Positions 7,683 through 15,003 of a DNA stretch of 33,016 nucleotides are shown one piece after another. The stretch comes from Mageeibacillus sp. UBA1046 (lineage in GTDB: Bacteria > Bacillota > Clostridia > Saccharofermentanales > DTU023): positions 406 to 33,421 of the forward strand of contig DCDV01000022.1 of assembly GCA_002316595.1 (NCBI GenBank), given 5' to 3'. The position numbers and the translations under genes are program-made. The notes under the pieces were generated by a model. It made no database searches and was not told where the DNA came from. It saw only the letters and a program-made list of their open reading frames with translations. The number at the start of each line of letters is the position of its first letter. Positions within the stretch are counted from its first letter, which is position 1.

Positions 7683-8051
7683 TTACAATACTTCAGGTGC
7701 CAGGGAGAGAATCTTCATATAATTCTTCTCTCTGAGTTCACGGGCGATTGGACCAAAAATGCGTGTTCCCTGAGGGTTGCCGTCATCTTTAATAATTACG
7801 GCTGCATTCTCGTCAAATCTGATATAGGATCCGTCATTACGGCGCAGACCTTTTTTAGTTCTAACTACGACTGCGCGCACGACGTCGCCCTTCTTCACGA
7901 CTCCGCCGGGGATCGCTTCCTTTACGGAACACACGATAACATCGCCGACGTTGGCATATCTACGCCCTGATCCGCCTAATACTTTAATACAGTAGAGACG
8001 CTTGGCGCCCGTATTATCTGCAGATTTCAGAGCTGATTCAACTTGTATCAT
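7683..8051 (-). CDS. rplN: 50S ribosomal protein L14
   Basis: L14 forms bridges to 16S rRNA. The start is the ATG at 8051: it gives MIQVESALKSADNTGAKRL, the invariant family N terminus, and a length of 122 residues; GGAGGAGG lies 9 bases upstream. The open frame continues upstream but that extension has no L14 similarity. AIPGGVVKKGDVVRAVVVR and TRIFGPIARELREKNYMKI complete the family signature. Confidence 0.97.
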   Translation of the reverse strand: MIQVESALKSADNTGAKRLYCIKVLGGSGRRYANVGDVIVCSVKEAIPGGVVKKGDVVRAVVVRTKKGLRRNDGSYIRFDENAAVIIKDDGNPQGTRIFGPIARELREKNYMKILSLAPEVL

Positions 8052-8079
8052 TTTATTAAACCTCCTCCAACACGCTAAG

Positions 8080-8343
8080 CTACTTGGCTTTTTCGATGAT
8101 GTCGACCAGACGCCAGTGCTTATCACGGCTAAGAGGACGCGTCTCCATGACACGAACCTTATCACCAGTCTTACACTCGTTATTCTCATCATGAGCCTTC
8201 AAGCGGAGTGTTTTTTGAATATATTTCTTATATAGCGGATGACGGACAAATTCTACGACTTCGACCACAATAGTCTTGTCCATTTTGTCACTTGTCACTA
8301 CGCCTGTTCGCTGTTTGCGAATCGCTCTTTCACCATTGCTCAT
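8080..8343 (-). CDS. rpsQ: 30S ribosomal protein S17
   Basis: S17 is a primary 16S rRNA-binding OB-fold protein. The 87-residue product contains RTGVVTSDKMDKTIVVEVVE, HPLYKKYIQKTLRLKAHDE, GDKVRVMETRPLSRDKHWRL and IIEKAK, all conserved. Its ATG overlaps the rpmC stop by four bases (ATGA), indicating coupled translation. Confidence 0.97.
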   Translation of the reverse strand: MSNGERAIRKQRTGVVTSDKMDKTIVVEVVEFVRHPLYKKYIQKTLRLKAHDENNECKTGDKVRVMETRPLSRDKHWRLVDIIEKAK

Positions 8344-8561
8344 GCTCTACTTCCTCCGATTTCCCTTGCCTGAGCAAGCTCTTGTTCACGCATAACGGTT
8401 TTTACACGAGCGATATCTCGCTTTACCCGCTGTAATTGCATAGGATTAGAAAGCTGATTTGTCGCGTGCTGAAAACGAAGCTTAAAAAGTTCTGACTTAA
8501 GTTCATTCAACTCGGCAGCAAGTTCAGCAGATGTTTTTTCACGAAGTTCAGTTGCTTTCAT
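8340..8561 (-). CDS. rpmC: 50S ribosomal protein L29
   Basis: L29 is a small helical protein at the peptide tunnel exit that helps to dock trigger factor and SRP. The product is 73 residues: MKATELREKTSAELAAEL, then a conserved ELFKLRFQHATNQLSNPMQL and RVKRDIARVKTVMREQEL. Two ATGs are adjacent; the second, at 8561, has AGGAGG six bases upstream and matches the family N terminus. The start lies inside the last codons of rplP (14-base overlap), and the AGGAGG is part of the coding sequence for the acidic tail of L16. Confidence 0.95.
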   Translation of the reverse strand: MKATELREKTSAELAAELNELKSELFKLRFQHATNQLSNPMQLQRVKRDIARVKTVMREQELAQAREIGGSRA

Positions 8562-9126
8562 CATTTTCCTCCTCTGCTTCAACAGCTTCTTCACCCTCGA
8601 CAAGATCTTCATCAGTCTCACCGAGTTCGGCAATTTCTTCCAATTCGGCAGAAGTGACAAGATCTTCTTCAGTTACATGAACTTCAGCAAAGCTGGCCAG
8701 TTCCTCCTCACTGAAGGTACGCTCTGATTTAACAAACCTGGTCTTACAGGGAAGCTTGTGCGCAGCCAGTCTCATGGCTTCTTTAGCCATAGCTTCACTT
8801 ACGCCGGCGATTTCAAAAAGAACGCGTCCGGGCTTGACAACTGCTACCCAATACTCCGGAGCTCCCTTACCTTTTCCCATTCTCGTCTCAGCCGGTTTTT
8901 TGGTAACAGGCTTATCCGGAAAGATTTTAATCCAGACTTTACCGCCACGGCGCAGACGACGATTGATGGCAATACGGGCAGCTTCAATCTGATTGCCGGT
9001 TATCCAGCAAGGCTCAGTAGCCTCTAAGCCGTATTGACCGTAAGCAACAAAGTTGCCGCGTGTAGCTTTACCCTTCATTCTGCCGCGGTGCTGTCTTCTG
9101 TATTTAACACGTTTTGGCATTAACAT
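8548..9126 (-). CDS. rplP: 50S ribosomal protein L16 with acidic C-terminal extension
   Basis: L16 organises the A-site and central region of the 50S subunit. Residues 3 to about 138 are a normal L16 (MPKRVKYRRQHRGRMKGKAT, GRMGKGKGAPEYWVAVVKPG, EAMRLAAHKLPCKTRFV). The family normally ends near residue 137-147, but this protein is 192 residues. The extra tail of about 50 residues is almost entirely E, D, A, V, L and contains a 19-residue duplication (TEEDLVTSAELEE... then TDEDLVEGEEAVE...). The start at 9126 overlaps the rpsC stop (TGATG) and has AAGGAG 10 bases upstream; an internal ATG at 9120 (MPKRVK) is also possible. The basic core plus acidic tail is unusual. Confidence 0.96.
   Translation of the reverse strand: MLMPKRVKYRRQHRGRMKGKATRGNFVAYGQYGLEATEPCWITGNQIEAARIAINRRLRRGGKVWIKIFPDKPVTKKPAETRMGKGKGAPEYWVAVVKPGRVLFEIAGVSEAMAKEAMRLAAHKLPCKTRFVKSERTFSEEELASFAEVHVTEEDLVTSAELEEIAELGETDEDLVEGEEAVEAEEENDESN
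8560..8673 (-). repeat. 57-bp in-frame duplication in rplP 3' end
   Basis: Two head-to-tail copies with a period of 57 bp (19 codons): 8617-8673 and 8560-8616. Each begins, on the minus strand, with ACTGA(A/T)GAAGATCTTGTC; the rest has diverged. The repeat makes up most of the acidic L16 tail and reaches to the rpmC start. Confidence 0.75.
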
Positions 9127-9800
9127 CAGGCTTCAACTCCTTCCTGAGGTTCTTGTTCTGTCTTACGCGCAGGCAGGACTTCGCCTTTGTAGACCCAGAC
9201 CTTGACGCCAATGCGTCCATAAGTTGTCTTTGCTTCTGCGAAGCCATAATCAATATCAGCACGTAAGGTATGCAAAGGGATTGTTCCCTCATGATATTGT
9301 TCAGTTCTGGCAATTTCAGCGCCGCCCAGGCGTCCGGAAGTCATGGTCTTGATTCCTTTGGCGCCTTGCTTCATCGCTCTGCTGATAGCTTGCTTCATAG
9401 CGCGGCGGAACGACACACGTTCTTCCAGCTGACGGGCTATTCCTTCAGCTACAAGCTGAGCTTCAGTATCAACGTTCTTCACTTCTTTGACATTAATGAA
9501 GAAATTACGCTTGAATCGCTTAGCCATCTTCTTCTTGAGATTTTCAATCTCAGAACCCTGACGACCGATAATAATACCGGGTTTTCCTGTGGTTATGGTT
9601 ACGACAGTTCTGTCATCGCCTTCGCGCTCAATCTCAATACGAGATACGCCGGCTTTTTCAGTTTCATTTTTAACGAAATCGCGGATCTGCTTATCTTCAA
9701 CCAGGTAGCGGGAAAAATCTTTTTTGTCCGCATACCAGCGTGAATCCCAATCTTTGATTACTCCAACGCGCAGGCCGTGCGGGTTAACTTTCTGACCCAT
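9126..9800 (-). CDS. rpsC: 30S ribosomal protein S3
   Basis: S3 forms part of the mRNA entry channel. The 224-residue product begins MGQKVNPHGLRVGVIKDWDS, has the KH domain with TGKPGIIIGRQGSEIENLKK, and the C-terminal half with VSFRRAMKQAISRAMKQGAK, GRLGGAEIARTEQYHEGTIP and GRIGVKVWVYKGEVLP. Length and order between rplV and rplP are normal. Confidence 0.97.
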   Translation of the reverse strand: MGQKVNPHGLRVGVIKDWDSRWYADKKDFSRYLVEDKQIRDFVKNETEKAGVSRIEIEREGDDRTVVTITTGKPGIIIGRQGSEIENLKKKMAKRFKRNFFINVKEVKNVDTEAQLVAEGIARQLEERVSFRRAMKQAISRAMKQGAKGIKTMTSGRLGGAEIARTEQYHEGTIPLHTLRADIDYGFAEAKTTYGRIGVKVWVYKGEVLPARKTEQEPQEGVEA

Positions 9801-9814
9801 TAATAATCTCCTCC

Positions 9815-10291
9815 TTATACTTTCTCTTTCAGTACGACGGTGATATGGCTGGTGCGCTTAAAAATGCGCGTTGCACTACCACGAGCTCTGGCGCGAATAC
9901 GCTTCAGGGTCGGCCCCTGATTGGCATAACATTCCGCCACATAGAGATCTTCGCGAGAAAGATGATTATTGTTCACAGCATTTGCCTCTGCTGACTTCAG
10001 TAATTTGATCAGTACCGGTGAAGCAGCGTGAGGAGTGTACGTAAGAATTGCATAAGCCTCGTCTAACGATTTACCGCGAATCAAACGAATTAACGTATTC
10101 ACCTTGAAGGCATTAATACGAATATGCTTGACTTCGGCATAGCCTTGATCTCTGCCAATATCCAGAACCTTGCGCTCTTTTTTGGTCAAAAGCGGCGCCT
10201 TCCGGTTACGCTGCTGTCTGGCATTGTAATTAGCCACCAGCTCTTCTTTATTGGCGAGTAATTCTTCTTTGCTCATTACTTTCTTTGCCAC
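9815..10291 (-). CDS. rplV: 50S ribosomal protein L22 with long N-terminal extension
   Basis: L22 lines the peptide exit tunnel with its beta-hairpin. The core (from about residue 52: AEVKHIRINAFKVNTLIRLI) has the family features RGKSLDEAYAIL, LLKSAEANAVNN and the tunnel hairpin GPTLKRIRARARGSATRIFK. L22 is normally 110-115 residues, but this one is 158. The extra roughly 48 N-terminal residues are charged and begin MAKKVMSKEELLANKEELVAN, which contains a 7-residue tandem repeat (KEELLAN, KEELVAN). The GTG start at 10291 has GGGAGG eight bases upstream, so the extension appears to be translated. The usual SPRKA in the first helix reads NAFKV here. Confidence 0.95.
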   Translation of the reverse strand: MAKKVMSKEELLANKEELVANYNARQQRNRKAPLLTKKERKVLDIGRDQGYAEVKHIRINAFKVNTLIRLIRGKSLDEAYAILTYTPHAASPVLIKLLKSAEANAVNNNHLSREDLYVAECYANQGPTLKRIRARARGSATRIFKRTSHITVVLKEKV

Positions 10292-10316
10292 AGACTAATC
10301 CTCCCTTCATTTCCGA

Positions 10317-10598
10317 TTAGCGGACAGTGGTTCTCTTCTCGGAGCCCGCATGTCCACGGAACGTCCGGGTAGGCGCGAATTCACCAAGTTTATGTCCTAC
10401 CATTTCTTCTGTAATATACACGGGCACATGTTTGCGGCCATCATGCACAGCAATCGTATGCCCGACCATCTCCGGGAAGATCGTGGAGGCGCGTGACCAG
10501 GTCTTAATAACACGATGCTCATTCTTCTCATTCATCGCATTGATGCGACGCATAAGAGCTTCCTCTACAAAAAAACCTTTTTTCGTTGAACGACTCAT
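10317..10598 (-). CDS. rpsS: 30S ribosomal protein S19
   Basis: S19 forms the head of the 30S subunit with S13. The 93-residue product begins MSRSTKKGFFVEEALMRRIN and contains the signature IAVHDGRKHVPVYITEEMVG with GHKLGEFAPTRTFRGHAG. Length and order are standard. Confidence 0.97.
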   Translation of the reverse strand: MSRSTKKGFFVEEALMRRINAMNEKNEHRVIKTWSRASTIFPEMVGHTIAVHDGRKHVPVYITEEMVGHKLGEFAPTRTFRGHAGSEKRTTVR

Positions 10599-10614
10599 TC
10601 TTCAGCAAGCCTCC

Positions 10615-11445
10615 CTATTTCTTTCTTCTTCTCCGGACAATCAGCTTATCCGATTCTTTTGCTTTTCTGGTCTTGTAACCCCGTGTGGGCTTGCCCCAGG
10701 GAGTCATCGGGCTAGGCATGCCGATTGGCGCTTTACCTTCGCCGCCGCCATGAGGGTGATCAACCGGGTTCATAACTGAACCTCTTACATGAGGCCTTCT
10801 GCCCAGATGTCTCATATACCCGGCTTTGCCTTTATTCATCAGCTCATTTTCCGGATTGCTCACAGAACCGATGGTGGCTTTACAGATTGCAAGGACCATT
10901 CTCACTTCGCCTGACGGCATACGCAAGGTAGCGTATTTCCCTTCGCGTGCCAGGAGTTGAGCTGAGGAACCGGCGCTGCGGACCATTTGTCCGCCTCTGC
11001 CCGGACGCATCTCAATATTGTGAATCTCTGTACCGATGGGAATATTCTCCATGGGCAGACAATTACCTACAACAATATCTACATCAGGACCGCTCTCAAC
11101 CGTATCTCCGACCTTTAATCCCTGAGGAGCGAGAATATATGCTTTCTCGCCGTCAACATATTGAATTAAAGCGATGAAGGCTGTACGGTTAGGATCGTAC
11201 TCTAAGGCTGTGACCTTAGCAGGAACGCCTTCTATATTGCGATTCCAATCGATAACTCTTAGCTTCTGTCTATTGCCGCCGCCTCTGTGACGACTGGTAA
11301 TACGACCATAATTATTGCGTCCGACATTCTTCTTTTTTGGCTTAAGTAAGGCTTTCTCAGGATCTTTCTTTGTCAAACCTGAGTAGTCAGTGACGGTTTT
11401 CTGCCTTAAAGCCGGAGAAGTAGGACGATATGTCTTAAGTGCCAT
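10615..11445 (-). CDS. rplB: 50S ribosomal protein L2
   Basis: L2 is needed for subunit joining and peptidyl-transfer. The 276-residue product has the family features GRNNYGRITSRHRGGGNRQ, the SH3-like middle domain, RPGRGGQMVRSAGSSAQLLA and the C-terminal signature GSVMNPVDHPHGGGEGKAPI with the conserved histidine of the HPHGGGEG segment. It ends in a basic tail LIVRRRRKK. No anomaly. Confidence 0.97.
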   Translation of the reverse strand: MALKTYRPTSPALRQKTVTDYSGLTKKDPEKALLKPKKKNVGRNNYGRITSRHRGGGNRQKLRVIDWNRNIEGVPAKVTALEYDPNRTAFIALIQYVDGEKAYILAPQGLKVGDTVESGPDVDIVVGNCLPMENIPIGTEIHNIEMRPGRGGQMVRSAGSSAQLLAREGKYATLRMPSGEVRMVLAICKATIGSVSNPENELMNKGKAGYMRHLGRRPHVRGSVMNPVDHPHGGGEGKAPIGMPSPMTPWGKPTRGYKTRKAKESDKLIVRRRRKK

Positions 11446-11476
11446 TTTCTAGCTCCTTCTCTATTACGTGTACGGC

Positions 11477-11830
11477 TTACTGGCCGAACCCGAAATTTTC
11501 AATCTCAGTCTTATACTTCTTGGAAGTTGTGCTGACCTTGCCGCCTTTAGTCTCAAAACTGTCTTCAGAGGGATCGAGGTCGATGGTAACCACTGCTTTC
11601 TTCCAAACAGGCTGCTTGCCGACATGAACGCCCATGCGCTTTGTCTTGCCGCCTTGATAGCTGGTGTTTACCTTCAGCACTTTTACATCAAACAGCTGCT
11701 CGGCCGCCTGACGGATCTCCGGCTTGGTAGCGTCATAGGCGACACGGAAGGTATATTTACCTTCTTGAGTTGCACTCATGCTCCGCTCCGTTATAACCGG
11801 ACTGATAATAACGTCATATATACTCTTCAT
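11477..11830 (-). CDS. rplW: 50S ribosomal protein L23
   Basis: L23 is at the tunnel exit and docks trigger factor, SRP and the translocon. The 117-residue product begins YDVIISPVITERSM and contains KYTFRVAYDATKPEIRQAAE, VLKVNTSYQGGKTKRMG and WKKAVVTIDL. It is about 20 residues longer than usual because of a C-terminal tail rich in serine, threonine and lysine. Its ATG overlaps the last base of the rplD stop (TAATG). Confidence 0.96.
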   Translation of the reverse strand: MKSIYDVIISPVITERSMSATQEGKYTFRVAYDATKPEIRQAAEQLFDVKVLKVNTSYQGGKTKRMGVHVGKQPVWKKAVVTIDLDPSEDSFETKGGKVSTTSKKYKTEIENFGFGQ

Positions 11831-12453
11831 TAGTTATATACCTCCTCAATCCTGATTACTGCATCCTTTGTCAGGATCAAACGGTCAAATTTCAAGAGTT
11901 CAGTTACATTAAGCGTCTGCACTTCTGTTAGCTTGATTCCGCGCAGATTATTGGCGGAACGCTCTACAGTCAGATTACGCTTAGGCAAAACAACCAGTGC
12001 GGAACCGTTAACACCGAGATCATTAAGGACCTTGACCATATTCTTGGTCTTGATCTCAGCAAAATTCAGTTCGTCCAGTACCAGCATCTGTTCTGACTGG
12101 AATTTACTGGCCAGAGCTGATTTAAGCGCCAGACGACGCATTTTGCGTGGCAATTTATAGCTGAAATCTCTGGGAGCAGGCCCAAATATTCTGCCGCCGC
12201 CAACCCATTGAGCTGCGCGTATTGAGCCTTGTCTGGCTCTGCCTGTTCCCTTTTGTCTCCACGGTTTCCTGCCGCCGCCGCGCTTTTCACTTCTGCCTTT
12301 AACTTTTACTGTGCCCTGACGGCGGTTGGCATGTTGATTTACCAGAACTCTGTGTAAAACATCTTCATTTGGTTCAATAGCAAAGATATCGTCGGACAAT
12401 TCCATATCCCCGACAACTTTGCCTTCCATATTATAAATATCTATCTTCGCCAT
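11830..12453 (-). CDS. rplD: 50S ribosomal protein L4
   Basis: L4 reaches into the peptide tunnel with a long basic loop and in enterobacteria represses the S10 operon by binding the leader. The 207-residue product starts MAKIDIYNMEGKVVGDMELS and carries the loop KRGGGRKPWRQKGTGRARQG, followed by GGGRIFGPAPRDFSYKLPRK and the C-terminal Rossmann-like half. Whether it binds the structured leader upstream of rpsJ is not known. Confidence 0.97.
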   Translation of the reverse strand: MAKIDIYNMEGKVVGDMELSDDIFAIEPNEDVLHRVLVNQHANRRQGTVKVKGRSEKRGGGRKPWRQKGTGRARQGSIRAAQWVGGGRIFGPAPRDFSYKLPRKMRRLALKSALASKFQSEQMLVLDELNFAEIKTKNMVKVLNDLGVNGSALVVLPKRNLTVERSANNLRGIKLTEVQTLNVTELLKFDRLILTKDAVIRIEEVYN

Positions 12454-12471
12454 AAGATGATCTCCTCTGCC

Positions 12472-13095
12472 TTATCTTCTCTTAACCGTAGAAGTGATCT
12501 CGAGGAGACCGCCTCTTGGCCCCGGCACAGCGCCTTTGATTAAGAGTATGTTGCGCTCACCATCAACCGATACGACCTCAAGATTTTGCACTGTTACACG
12601 CTTGTTGCCCATTTGTCCGGCCATTTTTGTGCCTTTAAATACTTTACCGGGAGTAGCTGAAGCACCTACGGAACCGGCATGTCTGTGATGCTTTGAACCG
12701 TGGCTTACCGGGCCTCTGCTGTGACCATGGCGCTTAACTACGCCCTGATAGCCTTTACCCTTTGAGGTTCCCATGACATCAACAAATTCGCCAGGGGCGA
12801 ACATATCCGATACCTTAATTTCCTGACCCAGATCAAAGTCATTGTCAGTTTTAAACTCACACATAATTCTCATCGGCTTGACACCGGCCTTATCGAACTG
12901 CCCCTGATTGGGCTTGTTGACGCGCTTCTTTTGCTCAAAACCGACCTTGACGGCTTTGTAGCCATCGACTTCATTTGTTTTGTTCTGCAATACAGATAAC
13001 GGACCGCAAGCGACTACCGTAACCGGAATCACTATGCCGTCTTCATCAAAAATCTGTGTCATACCAGCCTTGCGACCGAGCATGAATTTTCCCAT
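12472..13095 (-). CDS. rplC: 50S ribosomal protein L3
   Basis: L3 is an assembly initiator reaching the peptidyl-transferase centre. The 207-residue product begins MGKFMLGRKAGMTQIFDEDG and contains the signature GTSKGKGYQGVVKRHGHSRG and the GQMGNKRVTVQNLEV segment. GGAGG lies upstream of the ATG at 13095 within a 65-base gap after rpsJ. Confidence 0.97.
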   Translation of the reverse strand: MGKFMLGRKAGMTQIFDEDGIVIPVTVVACGPLSVLQNKTNEVDGYKAVKVGFEQKKRVNKPNQGQFDKAGVKPMRIMCEFKTDNDFDLGQEIKVSDMFAPGEFVDVMGTSKGKGYQGVVKRHGHSRGPVSHGSKHHRHAGSVGASATPGKVFKGTKMAGQMGNKRVTVQNLEVVSVDGERNILLIKGAVPGPRGGLLEITSTVKRR

Positions 13096-13160
13096 AAAAC
13101 TCTTACCTCCTGGTTATTGGTTCACTTTCCGTGAACTTGACCCGGCAGTCTTGCGGCTGC

Positions 13161-13472
13161 CTATAGCTTGATCTCTATGTTGACACCGGCTGGCATTTCC
13201 AGCTTCATCAAGGACTCTACTGTTTTCGTGTTTGGAGCAAGGATATCTATCAATCTCTTGTGCGTTCTGATTTCAAATTGCTCACGAGCATCTTTGTGCT
13301 TATGCGGAGAACGCAGAATTGTTACGATTTCCTTTTCGGTCGGCAGCGGGATTGGTCCCGACACATTCGCCCCTGTTCTTTTGGCCGTATCAACGATTCT
13401 CTCAGCGCTCTCATCCAAAATGTGATGATCAAACGCCTTTAATCTGATGCGGATTTTTTGTTCAATTGCCAT
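13161..13472 (-). CDS. rpsJ: 30S ribosomal protein S10, first gene of the operon
   Basis: S10 is part of the 30S head and also the NusE subunit of antitermination complexes. The 103-residue product has IRIRLKAFDHHILDESAERI, SGPIPLPTEKEIVTILRSPH and the C-terminal MKLEMPAGVNIEIKL, all standard. AGGAGG precedes the ATG at 13472. It is the first gene after a promoter and a leader of about 255 nt; the usual upstream rpsL-rpsG-fusA-tuf cluster is not adjacent here. Confidence 0.97.
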   Translation of the reverse strand: MAIEQKIRIRLKAFDHHILDESAERIVDTAKRTGANVSGPIPLPTEKEIVTILRSPHKHKDAREQFEIRTHKRLIDILAPNTKTVESLMKLEMPAGVNIEIKL

Positions 13473-13727
13473 GCTAACCTCCTGATTTGCTGCAATATTG
13501 GTACTACGTCATCTGGTGTTTCTTTCTCTTCTGCTATAATGCCCAGCTTCTGTATTCAGTAAACAGTTGCCGGGCTAACCCATAAGACTGCGTACCATGC
13601 GCCCGATTCTATGTCGGACTTCTCCGCCGAAGTTACCTGTTTGCTCAACGCAGCTGAGTCAACAGCAATCTCCGGCTTCTCTGCTTTAGTCGTCTATGAA
13701 AAGATGGCATACCTCTCTAAAGACGCA
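13473..13727 (-). promoter_or_regulatory. Long structured 5' leader of the S10 operon
   Basis: The stretch between the promoter and rpsJ is about 255 nt and has no credible coding frame. The transcript can form an extended hairpin at 13676-13626: GCCGGA/UUCGGC (6 bp), a 5x5 internal loop, CUGUU/AACAG (5 bp), a 2x2 loop, and CUCA/UGAG capped by seven bases. A second hairpin GUCCGA/UCGGGC with a 7-base loop lies at 13619-13601, and CUUUAG/CUAAAG can pair at 13722-13684. No U-run follows any of them, so attenuation by classical termination is not evident. Autoregulation by a ribosomal protein is plausible by analogy, but unproven. Confidence 0.55.
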
Positions 13728-13733
13728 CCGTAT

Positions 13734-13762
13734 AGTATATAGGGGATGAAAAACAAATGCAA
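13734..13762 (-). promoter_or_regulatory. S10 operon sigma-A type promoter
   Basis: Minus-strand -35 TTGCAT (13762-13757) and -10 TATACT (13739-13734) are separated by exactly 17 bp. Start of transcription is expected near 13727. The spacer is A/T-rich next to the -35. It is the only strong minus-strand promoter-like sequence seen before rpsJ. Confidence 0.75.
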
Positions 13763-13911
13763 GAGTAAATCAAAATATTTTATTCACTCCTGAATTGAGC
13801 TATTCAGCCTCAATATTTTCTCAAATTCTCAAAATTTCTATTCCTGCATTATCATATTTCGTTCGGTACCTGTTGCTCTTATCTTCATATACAGCAGGAT
13901 AGAATCACAGT
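13763..13911 (-). other. Intergenic stretch after the AspA/AstE gene, weak hairpin
   Basis: A/T-rich DNA between the AspA/AstE-type gene and the rpsJ promoter. It contains a perfect 6-bp hairpin CTGAAT/ATTCAG with a 6-base loop at 13790-13807 (no U-run follows, so it is a poor terminator) and two or three copies of the short direct repeat TTGAGAA/TTGAGG on the minus strand. No gene is seen. Confidence 0.4.
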
Positions 13912-14847
13912 TTAGCTCATAGCTATGCCTAAAACAATGTCTCCTTCCGTCATGGCGGCCGCACTGGTCGTGAACACAAGTTTGCCGGCAACCGGAGAAG
14001 TCAGAGTAATAAGTTGAGTTCCAAATAGATCTTCAATTCGTCCGAGATTGTCACCGGGTTCCAGAGCAGAGCCTAAGGGCAGCTCCTGATGCCAGATGCC
14101 CTGAACAGGTGCGTAGAGCCATTTGAAGTCCTTATAAAGCACACTCTTGTCAGGAGCGTAAGGTCTGCCTTTTATCATGCCCAGCAGGCGCAATACATTA
14201 AGAAGGCCCTGGAGATGAATGTCGACAGCTTGCTGCTCAATCATGCCGTTACCGCCAGCCTCTACAATCGCGCCCGGTATGCCGAGCTCTGCAGCTGCCG
14301 CATAACTGGTACCCCGGTCCGGCCAGACACCGTCAGAGGCAGTAGGTATTACGCTGGGTAAACCATAATAAAAAGCCAATTCAGAGGATTTCGTGTCAAT
14401 TTCTTCCCCTGCGCCCGTGTGGTAAATAGCGAACGGCTCAATAAGCTCAATCATGTCGCCGCAGTGCAGATCAAGATAGAAATCACAGCCGTCAATAATC
14501 TCGTTCAACAAAAAGTAGACCTGAGCTTCCGTATAGCTGCCGTCTTCTCTGCCAGGGAAAGTGCGATTAGGGTTTTTCTTGTCGGCCGGATTGACGAAGG
14601 GACTTTTTTCATAAAATGCTGCCACTGAAGCAACGGTAACGATGTCTATCTTCCCTTTAAGCTTGGCGGGATTGAGGTATTTATATAATTCAATTGCTGC
14701 TGCTATGCCGGAGTACTCACAGCCATGCAGCCCCGCTGTTATAACCAGATGCGGACCTGAGTTATCGCCTTCAACTGTAGAAACGGGGAATTGGATCTCA
14801 AATCCCTGTGATGAAGTAAAGCTGGCCCAGCGAGTGTTCTTACCCAT
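13912..14847 (-). CDS. AspA/AstE-family zinc metallohydrolase (M14-type deacylase)
   Basis: Related to aspartoacylase and succinylglutamate desuccinylase, zinc carboxypeptidase-fold enzymes that remove acyl groups from N-acyl amino acids. In the 311-residue product H41 and E44 (GLHGCEYSG) and H128 (YLDLHCGD) are the expected zinc ligands; NPNRTFPG and EAGGNG are the expected substrate-binding and catalytic segments. The C-terminal third, with ALEPGDNLGRIEDLFG and TSPVAGKLVF, looks like a lipoyl/biotinyl-like beta domain seen in this family. The start is ATG 14847, because GGAGG lies five bases before it and inside the codons that would follow an upstream ATG at 14859. It is cytoplasmic, with no signal peptide. 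The substrate cannot be told from sequence, so no symbol is given. Confidence 0.85.
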   Translation of the reverse strand: MGKNTRWASFTSSQGFEIQFPVSTVEGDNSGPHLVITAGLHGCEYSGIAAAIELYKYLNPAKLKGKIDIVTVASVAAFYEKSPFVNPADKKNPNRTFPGREDGSYTEAQVYFLLNEIIDGCDFYLDLHCGDMIELIEPFAIYHTGAGEEIDTKSSELAFYYGLPSVIPTASDGVWPDRGTSYAAAAELGIPGAIVEAGGNGMIEQQAVDIHLQGLLNVLRLLGMIKGRPYAPDKSVLYKDFKWLYAPVQGIWHQELPLGSALEPGDNLGRIEDLFGTQLITLTSPVAGKLVFTTSAAAMTEGDIVLGIAMS

Positions 14848-14894
14848 AAGCGCCTCCATTTAAAATTCTGTATAGCTGCTATTAATGTAACATA

Positions 14895-14923
14895 ATTATA
14901 TTTGCTGCATTAGTCATGACTAA
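14895..14923 (-). promoter_or_regulatory. Palindromic operator-like site with -10 element
   Basis: TTAGTCATGACTAA (14910-14923) is a perfect 14-bp palindrome. On the minus strand it covers the position expected for a -35 box 17 bp from a consensus -10 TATAAT (14900-14895), in front of the AspA/AstE gene. This is the layout of a repressor operator. The -35 itself (TTAGTC) is poor, so an activator is also possible. Confidence 0.45.
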
Positions 14924-15003
14924 AGGTATATATTGGTTTAATATAATTACGATATAGTTAGACAAAGTGAAATGCTCAGCACCAACGGAAGAAAAGTGCA
15001 CCA

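Noticed and set aside
13530..13541. Plus-strand promoter TGCTATAAT inside the rpsJ leader
   Set aside because: No -35 at proper distance and no plus-strand gene downstream; left as chance.
13790..13807. Strong terminator after the AspA/AstE gene
   Set aside because: The stem is A/T-rich and not followed by a U-run; described only as a weak hairpin.
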